Below are positions 9,434-16,865 of a stretch of DNA of 29,575 nt, piece by piece. The position numbers were made by a program, and so were the translations under genes. The first letter of the stretch is position 1, and each line of letters opens with the position of its first letter. Origin of the DNA: Flavobacteriales bacterium UBA2104 (GTDB taxonomy: Bacteria > Bacteroidota > Bacteroidia > Flavobacteriales_D > Crocinitomicaceae); the NCBI GenBank assembly GCA_002331485.1, contig DCYS01000014.1:1-29575 (forward strand), written 5' to 3'. The notes under the pieces are model-generated. The model was not told where the DNA came from and made no database searches. It saw only the letters and a program-made list of their open reading frames with translations.

Positions 9434-11265
9434 CTCCCATACCAATTTTGGAATACAATATACGCCCACACTCGAATTGCGGATTCACCTGGTTTTTTAC
9501 TGAAAAATTGTTCTTTCATTACATCCACGCCCTCAAACCTAAATAAATTTTGTTCTTTAAGGAAAGCTTTGTCAAACCATCTATCTTCTGTGATCTCATT
9601 CCAGCTTTCACGAACCCAATCTGTCAAAGGCACTTCGAATCCTTTTTTCGATCTGGTAAATATCTCATCAGGCAGTAAATCTGAGAAAGCATCCTTCAAT
9701 ATCTTTTTACCATTTCTTCCATCGTTTTTCCAACTGTCAGGCAGAGAATTAGCAAATCTAACCACCTCTGAGTCAAGGAAAGGAACTCTAACCTCAAGGC
9801 TATTAGCCATACTCATCAGATCCACTTTCTTTAACATGTCATTCGGAAGTACAAAACGTTGATCGTATTTTAAAAATGAGCTCAACGATTCATCTAAAGC
9901 ATAATCCGGTAATTCAAATGTTGATCTATTCAATAAAGAACTATATTCCTCTTCAGTTAAGAAAGAAGCCAAGTACCAATAATTATCAGGCCATTTCAAT
10001 GAAGAAAGTAAATCAAATTTCTTTAATTGTCGAATTTTATTTGAGAGCCAGGAAGATCGAGAATTACTCTTCGTTTTTCCCGCAATTCTTGACAATAAGT
10101 TCAATGCCAGTCCTGGTGATTTACTTCTTACAAATGCAGTATGTTTATTATAACCACCGAATAATTCGTCGGCGCCATCACCAGACAAACAAACCGTCAA
10201 ACGTTTTGTAGCATTCTCCGATAGAAAATACATTGCTATACAACTCGAATCAGCAAAAGGTTCATCAAACTTATTCAGGAGTTCAGGTAACTCCTTCAAG
10301 ACATTCTCCTTAGATAATAAAATCGAGTGGTGTTTCGAACCAATGTGATCCGCCACCTTTTGAGCATAAGCGGACTCATCATAAAATTTGTTCTCATCAA
10401 AACCAATGGAAAACGTTGAAAGCTCCGTTTTAAAATCAGCAGCGATGGCGGAAACGATTGAACTATCCACTCCTCCGCTTAAAAAAGTACCTAATGGTAC
10501 ATCTGCATTCAATCGAGATATAACTGCTCGCTCAACTTTTTCTCTAAGTTCTGTTTTTGCTGTGGAATAATCCCTGGGGACCTCAACTTTAGATTCTTCA
10601 ACGTACTTTACGATGTCAAGATCAGCACCTTTAACCTTTAAATAATGACCAGGCATTAACTTTTGAACCTCTTTCAAAATTGTTAATGGTGCAGGTATGT
10701 ATGTAAACCTAAAATAATTCGCTAATGCACTTTCGTCAATAGTATGCGTATCGATCAGCCATTTAAAGCTGTTGAGCTCTGAGGCAAAAGAAATCTGTTG
10801 TTCATCAATGGAAAACATTAGTGGGTTTATTCCCATTCGATCTCTCACTAAGATCAATTCATCTTCTTCGTTATCATAAAATCCAAAAGCAAAGCAACCT
10901 TCAAGGTCAGTTATTCCATCAATACCGTTTTCAATCAGGTGAAAAAGTAAAACCTCTGTATCAGAAGACGTTTCAAATTGGTAGTCACGTTTCAGTAAAT
11001 CGTTTTTAAGCTCCTGATAATTATAGATCTCTCCATTAAATACAATAGAGTACCTACCTGTTTTATCTTTGAATGGCTGATTGGAACGTTCTTTGGTGTC
11101 AATAATCGCCAAACGATTGTGCCCGAGAGCAACGTTCCCCATCAATTCACAAGAAGAATAATCTGGACCACGATGTTTTTGAGATGGCAAGGCATTTTGT
11201 ATACGTAATTCATCTGCTTTTGATGATCTAGTATTAAATTTCTTGATTCCTACTATGCCACACAC
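9412..11265 (-). CDS. asnB: Asparagine synthase, glutamine-hydrolysing (GTG start)
   Basis: Class II glutamine amidotransferase fused to an ATP-dependent synthetase. It makes Asn from Asp, or in polysaccharide loci may amidate a sugar acid. The frame is open upstream, but the family needs Cys as residue 2 so that Met removal frees the nucleophile. The only start that gives this is GTG at 11265 (VCGIVGIKKF), yielding 617 residues, a normal AsnB length. Amidotransferase motifs are HRGPD (31-35) and FNGEIYNYQEL (76-86). Synthetase motifs are the pyrophosphate loop SGGVDSS (263-269) and SGDGADELFGGY (361-372). It is the first gene of the polysaccharide operon and overlaps the next gene by 22 bases. 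Its promoter must lie partly inside dacB; TATTTTTC at 11294-11287 is a one-mismatch -7 candidate. Context makes a polysaccharide role plausible, but asparagine synthesis is the default reading. Confidence 0.93.
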   Translation of the reverse strand: MCGIVGIKKFNTRSSKADELRIQNALPSQKHRGPDYSSCELMGNVALGHNRLAIIDTKERSNQPFKDKTGRYSIVFNGEIYNYQELKNDLLKRDYQFETSSDTEVLLFHLIENGIDGITDLEGCFAFGFYDNEEDELILVRDRMGINPLMFSIDEQQISFASELNSFKWLIDTHTIDESALANYFRFTYIPAPLTILKEVQKLMPGHYLKVKGADLDIVKYVEESKVEVPRDYSTAKTELREKVERAVISRLNADVPLGTFLSGGVDSSIVSAIAADFKTELSTFSIGFDENKFYDESAYAQKVADHIGSKHHSILLSKENVLKELPELLNKFDEPFADSSCIAMYFLSENATKRLTVCLSGDGADELFGGYNKHTAFVRSKSPGLALNLLSRIAGKTKSNSRSSWLSNKIRQLKKFDLLSSLKWPDNYWYLASFLTEEEYSSLLNRSTFELPDYALDESLSSFLKYDQRFVLPNDMLKKVDLMSMANSLEVRVPFLDSEVVRFANSLPDSWKNDGRNGKKILKDAFSDLLPDEIFTRSKKGFEVPLTDWVRESWNEITEDRWFDKAFLKEQNLFRFEGVDVMKEQFFSKKPGESAIRVWAYIVFQNWYGRWNAKLK

Positions 11266-11284
11266 AATTTTTTGACGATTTTTA

Positions 11285-12772
11285 ATGAAAAATAAGAATA
11301 ATGCCATGAAGATAATAGTTGTCACTACATTTTGGCTCTTTTTTCTCAATTTATCATTCGCTCAGTTGAACAACTCAGTTCAAAGAGCAGCAGATAAATT
11401 CACTGAGCACAGTGAAATGAAAAATGCGGCTATCAGTTTTGCTGCTTATGACATTGAAGCTGACAGCATGATCGCTACGCTCAATGAAAGAATGGCATTA
11501 CCGCCTGCATCAACCGTAAAGTTATTTACAACTGCGACCGCATTTGAAACCCTAGGATCGAACTATGTCCCAAAAACGAGGATCTATACCTTAGGCGAAG
11601 TTGATTCTAGTGGCGTTCTTCACGGAAACCTGATCATTAAAGGAGGTGGCGACCCAACTCTGGGAAGTAAGTATTTTACTGATGAAAATAACCAAAAGGC
11701 ATTCTTGAACGACTGGATCGCTTTAGTCAGGAAAGCTGGAATAAAAAAAGTGAAGGGTCACATAATCGCTGATGCGTCAGATTTTGGTTACCAAGGAGCA
11801 CCTGATGGATGGTCATGGGGTGATCTCGGAAACTACTATGGAGCTGGGCCGAGTGGACTAGTACTTTTTGACAACATGACGAAACTCCACTTTTCAACTC
11901 CCTCGGGGCTGAATGAACCTACCAAACTAGATTCAATGACCCCAAACGTTCCTGGATATAAACTTTTAAATACAGTGACAACCTATAATTCGAGTCGAGA
12001 CAACTGTTACATTTATGGTGCCCCTTTCAGTTATGATCGATTTGCGGTGGGCAACTTACCAAGAAACAGAGATAATTTCGAAGTGAAGGCTAGTATACCC
12101 GATCCGGAGTTACAAATGGCGCAAGAATTTTACAAAGCCTTGAACGGTGATAGCTTGACGGTAACAGGCACATTCAGTGGAATGAGGGAATTGATAAAAA
12201 TGGGAGGAGAACCTATAGATTATGAAAAATGCGAAGAGTTATTCGCATACGGTAAACACACGATCAAAGATATTTCTTATTGGACAAATATGCGAAGTGT
12301 GAACCTTTTCGCTGAGCAACTTTTAGCTCTGATCGCTTACTACAAAACCTCAAAAGGAACTACAGAAAGGGGAGCTGGATTCGTAAATTCATATTGGGAA
12401 CCACGTCTTAACCTGGAAATGTTCCAAACAGATGGAAGCGGATTATCAAGAAACAATGGGTTCAGTGCAAATCACTATGTTCAATTATTGAATTACATGT
12501 ACGATAGTAAGCAGTTTGAAAACTTTAAATCTACGCTACCCGTTGCAGGAAAAAGTGGAACGCTCCGCGGAGTATGCCGAGGTCAGATAGCACAAGGTAG
12601 ACTTTATGCCAAAAGTGGAACTATGAATAGAATAAAATCTTATGCGGGTTATATTTACAGTACTTCAGGTAAAAAAATTGCGTTTGCGTTGATTGTCAAT
12701 AATGACAACCTTTCAAATCATTATCTCGTGAAGCGTATGGAATCACTTTTCAATACGATTGCCCGCTACTAA
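11285..12772 (+). CDS. dacB: PBP4-type D-alanyl-D-alanine carboxypeptidase/endopeptidase (peptidase S13)
   Basis: Periplasmic penicillin-binding protein of the low-molecular-mass DacB class, which trims D-Ala from peptidoglycan stem peptides and may cut crosslinks. The 495-residue product starts with a Sec signal (hydrophobic core about 9-24, cleavage after SFA). Active-site motifs are in order: S76-T-V-K79 (SxxK), S338-V-N (SxN), and K443-S-G-T (the KTG box as KSG, common in this family). Other family stretches are GGGDPTLGS (120-128), DGSGLSR (383-389) and AGKSGTLRG (421-429). The ATG at 11285 is used; ATG at 11306 gives a shorter signal peptide (MKIIVVTTFW) and is equally credible. It is divergent from asnB with only 19 bases between, and convergent with the next gene (1-base gap). 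Confidence 0.93.
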   Translation: MKNKNNAMKIIVVTTFWLFFLNLSFAQLNNSVQRAADKFTEHSEMKNAAISFAAYDIEADSMIATLNERMALPPASTVKLFTTATAFETLGSNYVPKTRIYTLGEVDSSGVLHGNLIIKGGGDPTLGSKYFTDENNQKAFLNDWIALVRKAGIKKVKGHIIADASDFGYQGAPDGWSWGDLGNYYGAGPSGLVLFDNMTKLHFSTPSGLNEPTKLDSMTPNVPGYKLLNTVTTYNSSRDNCYIYGAPFSYDRFAVGNLPRNRDNFEVKASIPDPELQMAQEFYKALNGDSLTVTGTFSGMRELIKMGGEPIDYEKCEELFAYGKHTIKDISYWTNMRSVNLFAEQLLALIAYYKTSKGTTERGAGFVNSYWEPRLNLEMFQTDGSGLSRNNGFSANHYVQLLNYMYDSKQFENFKSTLPVAGKSGTLRGVCRGQIAQGRLYAKSGTMNRIKSYAGYIYSTSGKKIAFALIVNNDNLSNHYLVKRMESLFNTIARY

Positions 12773-12773
12773 T

Positions 12774-13235
12774 TTATTTTTTACGCTTGTAAGTTATCTC
12801 TACAGTAAATGGAACGTCAAGTTTACCGTATTCTTTCCTATATGTAAACGAAGTATCTGTGAGTACCTCAATTGGCATCGCATATTCGTCTTCATTCGTT
12901 TTAAGGTTAAGTTGCGAAAGATCCTTCATGACTGAATACTGACCTTTTATTACGAGAACCTTGTTAGGACCGTTTTTTATTTCTTCTTCATAAGTCCCGT
13001 CAGGCTTAAAAGTAATTGTTGAATTAGCAAGTCCTTCACCTTTCTCAATCCAATTGTTCACTTTCTCTTTCCAATCACCAGGAATTAAGTTTTGAAGACT
13101 ACCTACTCCTTCATCTTTTACTTTGTATCCATCGTATTCCCACGTTCCAATAAATTTATCCTCTGGTTGAGCACAACTTATCAGAATTGAAATAAGAAAT
13201 AATGTAATTCCTGCGTATTTTAATAAACTTCCCAT
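12774..13235 (-). CDS. Small lipocalin-like lipoprotein
   Basis: A 153-residue predicted lipoprotein of unknown function. The signal ends ILISC (Cys21), followed by KFIGTWEYDGYKV, the GTW opening typical of lipocalin-like domains in Bacteroidota. A beta-rich remainder includes FKPDGTYEEE, IKGQYSV and FTVEITYKRKK. Lipocalin-like domains often bind small hydrophobic molecules, but no ligand can be inferred. The frame is open to a TTG at 13274. The ATG at 13235 is preferred because it gives a proper lipoprotein signal and leaves room for a TAnnTTTG element 28 bases upstream. The gene converges on dacB with one base between stop codons and diverges from the DUF2480 gene. Confidence 0.78.
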   Translation of the reverse strand: MGSLLKYAGITLFLISILISCAQPEDKFIGTWEYDGYKVKDEGVGSLQNLIPGDWKEKVNNWIEKGEGLANSTITFKPDGTYEEEIKNGPNKVLVIKGQYSVMKDLSQLNLKTNEDEYAMPIEVLTDTSFTYRKEYGKLDVPFTVEITYKRKK

Positions 13236-13262
13236 AATTTTGTTTGTCTTAGTATACAAGTA

Positions 13263-13270
13263 CAAAAGTA
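13263..13270 (-). promoter_or_regulatory. Candidate -7 element (TAnnTTTG) for the lipocalin-like lipoprotein gene
   Basis: On the minus strand the bases read TACTTTTG, an exact TAnnTTTG match 28 bases before the ATG at 13235. This predicts a leader of about 23 bases. I see no good TTG/TTTG -33 box at normal spacing. It lies in the short divergent region shared with the DUF2480 gene. Confidence 0.3.
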
Positions 13271-13285
13271 TCAAAAATAAGAGGC

Positions 13286-13798
13286 ATGGAAGAAATCGTG
13301 AACAAAGTAAAAAAGAGTGGATTGATTCAACTTGATCTCGCCGATTTCAAACCTAATATAGGAACTAAGATCATTGACCTAAAAGATAATTTATGGCAAG
13401 GATTAGCCTTAAAGGAGAAAGACTTTAGAGCTTTTGTCAAGGAACATGATTGGTCACAGTACTCAGATCATGCTGTTGGTGTCATCTGTTCTGTAGATGC
13501 GATTATTCCAACTTGGGCTTATATGCTGGTGATCTCCAAACTTCAAGCTGCCGGAGCGTATGGCTTCGTAGGTGATGAGAACACCGTTCAAAAAGAATTG
13601 ATAAAGATGAATATCGATCAATTGGACGAATCAAAATATGTTGATGCCAAGCTTATTATTAAAGGGTGTGCGGATATTGCCGATCCAGCTTATACAATGT
13701 CTGAATTATTAAAAAAGCTGCAACCTGTAGCTTCAAGCATAATGTATGGAGAACCTTGTTCTACTGTTCCTGTGTATAAGAAGCCCAAGAAGAAGTAA
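13286..13798 (+). CDS. DUF2480 family protein
   Basis: A 170-residue cytoplasmic protein (no signal or membrane segment) recognised as DUF2480, a family known mainly from Bacteroidota and without an established function. Family-like stretches are EKDFRAFVKEHDWSQY (44-59), VICSVDAIIPTWAYML (66-81) and GEPCSTVPVYKK (155-166). Three cysteines, Cys68, Cys128 (KGCAD) and Cys158, sit in or near these stretches and could bind a metal or Fe-S cluster; that is inference only. It stops 9 bases before uvrC on the same strand, so the two are probably cotranscribed. The C-terminus is a short lysine tail. Confidence 0.85.
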   Translation: MEEIVNKVKKSGLIQLDLADFKPNIGTKIIDLKDNLWQGLALKEKDFRAFVKEHDWSQYSDHAVGVICSVDAIIPTWAYMLVISKLQAAGAYGFVGDENTVQKELIKMNIDQLDESKYVDAKLIIKGCADIADPAYTMSELLKKLQPVASSIMYGEPCSTVPVYKKPKKK

Positions 13799-13807
13799 CT
13801 TTGCCAC

Positions 13808-15604
13808 ATGTCAGAGCGTCTCGAAAAGATCAAGGCAAAAATCAAAACCCTTCCCGAGAAACCCGGGATCTATCAATACTTTGATGAAAATGGTAAGATC
13901 ATCTACGTTGGTAAAGCAAAGAATCTAAAGAAAAGAGTTAGTTCTTATTTCACAAAGAATCACGACACGGCCAAAACTCGTATTCTCGTCCGTAAGATTC
14001 AAGACATACATTATATTGTAGTAGATTCTGAGACCGATGCGTTATTGTTAGAAAACAACCTCATCAAAAAGTATCGACCACGATATAATATTCAGTTAAA
14101 AGACGACAAGACTTATCCCTGGATCTGTATTAAAAACGAACGATTTCCGCGAGTTTTTACGACACGACGAGTGATCAAAGATGGCTCTAAATACTATGGG
14201 CCTTATCCTTCTGTCAAGATCGTGAATACTTTATTGGAATTAATGCGAGAGCTATATCCTTTACGTACCTGTCACTACGATCTGAGTCAAGAAAACATTG
14301 ACAACGGAAAGTACAAAGAATGTCTGGAGTACCACATCGGGAATTGCAAAGCGCCCTGCATCGGAAAAGAAAGTGAAACAGATTACCAGGAATACATCGA
14401 TCAGATCGAACATATTGTAAAAGGAAACATTGCCTCTGTTATTCGGATGCTGAAAAAGAAAATGCAAGATGCAGCTGAAAAATTCGAATTTGAAGAAGCT
14501 GAAAACCTAAAGCAAAAAATTCAGTCATTAGAAAAATATAGAGCTAAATCGACCGTAGTATCGCCAACCATACATCAAGTTGATGTGATCACCTTAGATA
14601 AAGGCGAGAAAAATGCTTTTGTCAATTACCTGGTCATAAACAACGGAGCCATCATTCATGGACACACCGTAGAGGTAAAAAAGAAATTGGATGAACCAGA
14701 TGAAGAGATCTTGACATTTGTTTTGCTCAATATGCGAGAGAAATTCAACAGTCAATCAAAAGAAATTCTTGTTGAAAACGCTGACGATTTTGATGTTGAA
14801 GGCATGCAGTTCTTCACTCCTCAACGCGGTGATAAAAAGCACCTTCTTGATCTTTCAAGACGAAATGCAAAATTCTACAGAATGGAGCGTCAAAAGCAAG
14901 AGAAACTCAAAAATCCAGAAGTTCGAACAGAACGACTTCTTCAAAAGATCCAGAAAGATTTTAGACTGAAAGAATTACCTGTTCATATGGAGTGTTTTGA
15001 CAATTCCAATATTCAAGGCACCAATCCTGTTTCAGCTTGTGTTGTCTTTAAAAATGGACGTCCAAGTAAAAAGGACTATCGCCACTTCAACATAAAGACA
15101 GTTGAAGGTCCAGATGACTTCGAATCAATGAGAGAGGCGATCTATCGACGCTACAAAAGAATGCTTGATGAAGGAAATTCACTCCCACAGTTGCTGATCG
15201 TAGATGGTGGAAAAGGTCAACTTAGCGCTGGTGTTGAAGCACTAGATCGACTCAATTTACGAGGCAAACTACCAATAGTTGGTATTGCCAAACGACTAGA
15301 AGAGATCTTTTTCCCAGGAGATAGTCTTCCATTATACCTTGATAAAAAAAGTGAAAGTCTTAAAGTAATTCAGTACATGCGGAACGAAGCTCACCGCTTT
15401 GGGATCGAACACCACCGAAACCGAAGAAGTAAGGCCGCACTAGGCTCAGAATTAACCGATATAAAAGGGATTGGAGAGAAGACTCAAGAATTACTGATCC
15501 GTAATTTTAAGACGATATCAAAAATAAAATCAGCATCTGAAAAGGACCTGGCTAAGGTTGTTGGTTTATCAAAAGCAAAAATTATCAAAAAACACTTCTC
15601 TTAA
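13808..15604 (+). CDS. uvrC: UvrC, excinuclease ABC subunit C
   Basis: Dual-incision nuclease of nucleotide excision repair, which cuts on both sides of a lesion held by UvrB; partner of the uvrA at the left edge. The 598-residue product has all domains in order. The N-terminal GIY-YIG nuclease carries KPGIYQYF (18-25) and IIYVGKAKNLKKR (31-43). A Cys-rich linker region holds CHYDLS, CLEYHIGNCKAPCIG. The UVR motif (UvrB contact) is around MQDAAEKFEFEEAENLKQKI. The RNase H-like nuclease carries MECFDNSNIQGTNPVS and LLIVDGGKGQL. Two helix-hairpin-helix motifs at the end include LTDIKGIGEKTQELL and VVGLSKAKI. The start ATG is 9 bases after the DUF2480 gene. A weak hairpin with a large loop follows at 15612-15641; I am not confident it is a terminator. 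Confidence 0.97.
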   Translation: MSERLEKIKAKIKTLPEKPGIYQYFDENGKIIYVGKAKNLKKRVSSYFTKNHDTAKTRILVRKIQDIHYIVVDSETDALLLENNLIKKYRPRYNIQLKDDKTYPWICIKNERFPRVFTTRRVIKDGSKYYGPYPSVKIVNTLLELMRELYPLRTCHYDLSQENIDNGKYKECLEYHIGNCKAPCIGKESETDYQEYIDQIEHIVKGNIASVIRMLKKKMQDAAEKFEFEEAENLKQKIQSLEKYRAKSTVVSPTIHQVDVITLDKGEKNAFVNYLVINNGAIIHGHTVEVKKKLDEPDEEILTFVLLNMREKFNSQSKEILVENADDFDVEGMQFFTPQRGDKKHLLDLSRRNAKFYRMERQKQEKLKNPEVRTERLLQKIQKDFRLKELPVHMECFDNSNIQGTNPVSACVVFKNGRPSKKDYRHFNIKTVEGPDDFESMREAIYRRYKRMLDEGNSLPQLLIVDGGKGQLSAGVEALDRLNLRGKLPIVGIAKRLEEIFFPGDSLPLYLDKKSESLKVIQYMRNEAHRFGIEHHRNRRSKAALGSELTDIKGIGEKTQELLIRNFKTISKIKSASEKDLAKVVGLSKAKIIKKHFS

Positions 15605-15720
15605 AAAGCCACCTTTTCAATAGTTCAACGTTAGAAAAAGGGTAGTTTTACGGATACTTTAACTGCCTGTTTTAATTAACTTTACGGTTTATTTGGTGCT
15701 TCAAATTGCTGGACTACTAC

Positions 15721-16812
15721 ATGTTGCTAACTATTACATATAGAATGTTATTGATTGCGAGCTTGAATTTGCTTGCTATGTTATTCATAACTCCTGGAGC
15801 TTCTGCTCAGTGTAATGACATTAATGCTCAGTTTTCTGTAAGTCAAAATTCACTTTGTGGAGCAGGGCCTTTCAATGTTGCTATCAATAACCAAAGTAAC
15901 GGACCAGCATCTGGTGGAGCTGACTACGAATGGCTTCTTAATGGTGTGACATTCGACAACACTTCAGGAACAGGTAATCCTAACGACGCTGTACTTCCTG
16001 GACCTGGAACTTATACAATAGAAATGATCGTTACAGGAAATGGGCCACCCTGTACGGAAAGTGTAACAGAAACCGTTACCGTTTTTCCTCAGCCCACTGC
16101 CGATTTTGTTTTTGCGCCGGATAACGATTGTGCTGGTGTTGATGTAAACTTTATCAATCAATCAACAAATACGGTAACGGGTACTGCATATGATTGGGAC
16201 TTTGGTGATGGAAACAATTCAAATCAGGAAAATCCAACTCATGTTTTTGGAGCAGGTGGAACGTATACCGTTACATTAACTGTTCAAAATGCTCCTGGAT
16301 GTACAAGTACTTTTTCTCAAACTGTCACTGTACTCGATATTCCGAATGTGAGTATTATCGGTGATGATGGAGATGGAAATACTACAAACTGTCTTTTACC
16401 TGGTGATCCAACAACTTCTCAAACAGTAGACTTTTTCAACGGAACAACTGGTGCTGTAAGCTATTTCTGGGATTTTGGTGATGGAAATACGAGTACAGAT
16501 TTTGAACCTTCTCATCTGTATACGACTTACGGAACGTTTCAAGTCACGATGACAGCAACTGGTCCAAATGGTTGTACAGCAACAGAAACGATCGAAGTAG
16601 TTTTTGAGCGATTCGTATCGGCTTCAATGAGCTTGAGCGCCGTTGAATATAGTGGTTGTGCTCCGCATGAATTAACTACGCTTACTAACGGTTCAACAAT
16701 GCCAATCAATATATATGGGATTTTGGTGATGGCTCAGCGCCTTACGTTACAACTACTCCTACTCCACCGAATCATCAATACACTGATGCCGGAACTTATA
16801 CGATCTCATTAA
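15721..16812 (+). CDS. N-terminal fragment of a giant PKD-repeat surface protein (frameshifted)
   Basis: Carries the signal peptide and first PKD-like repeats of a secreted adhesin-like protein whose remainder continues at 16866 in another frame. The frame is open from a TTG at 15706; ATG at 15721 (MLLTITYRM) or 15745 (MLLIASLNLL) gives a credible signal peptide ending PGASAQ. Repeats 1-3 are complete: repeat 2 has YDWDFGDGN, repeat 3 YFWDFGDGN. Repeat 4 begins normally with SGCAPHELTTLTNGST and then turns into unrelated sequence (MPINIYGILVMAQ...) ending at 16812. The expected WDFGDGSAPY motif of repeat 4 is present in the other frame from 16716. True coding in this frame therefore ends near 16700. 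The last 37 residues or so are out-of-frame translation. It is either a real mutation, a switchable gene, or a one-base sequence error. Confidence 0.85.
   Translation: MLLTITYRMLLIASLNLLAMLFITPGASAQCNDINAQFSVSQNSLCGAGPFNVAINNQSNGPASGGADYEWLLNGVTFDNTSGTGNPNDAVLPGPGTYTIEMIVTGNGPPCTESVTETVTVFPQPTADFVFAPDNDCAGVDVNFINQSTNTVTGTAYDWDFGDGNNSNQENPTHVFGAGGTYTVTLTVQNAPGCTSTFSQTVTVLDIPNVSIIGDDGDGNTTNCLLPGDPTTSQTVDFFNGTTGAVSYFWDFGDGNTSTDFEPSHLYTTYGTFQVTMTATGPNGCTATETIEVVFERFVSASMSLSAVEYSGCAPHELTTLTNGSTMPINIYGILVMAQRLTLQLLLLHRIINTLMPELIRSH
16689..16716 (+). other. Frameshift site joining the two parts of the PKD protein gene
   Basis: In the downstream frame a TAA occurs at 16686-16688, and the PKD motif in that frame is unmistakable from 16716 (TGG GAT TTT GGT GAT). 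The shift must therefore lie between these points. Adding one base near 16698-16701 (for example AAA in place of the observed AA) would read NGST-N-ANQYIWDFGDG. This matches the neighbouring repeat 5 (ANDYDWDMGNG) and places the core Trp at the normal spacing. The short run CAACAAT and the (AT)4 tract at 16709-16716 are both plausible slippage or sequencing-error spots. Confidence 0.85.
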
Positions 16813-16865
16813 CAGCTTCCAATAATTGTAATACGGCTAACGCAACTATAAGCCCTATCGTTATT

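Noticed and set aside
9278..9862. 194-codon open frame on the plus strand
   Set aside because: It lies antisense to the glycosyltransferase and asnB, both with clear family motifs. The translation is low in domain-like patterns and reads as a shadow.
9876..10211. 111-codon open frame on the plus strand inside asnB
   Set aside because: It is fully antisense to conserved asnB sequence and has no recognisable motif.
11266..11349. N-terminal extension of asnB that looks like a membrane anchor
   Set aside because: It is the antisense of the dacB signal peptide region, and it would block the N-terminal Cys nucleophile.
15612..15641. Hairpin CCTTTT/AAAAGG after uvrC as a terminator
   Set aside because: The loop is large (over 15 bases), the stem is weak, and the following T-run is short (GTAGTTTTA).
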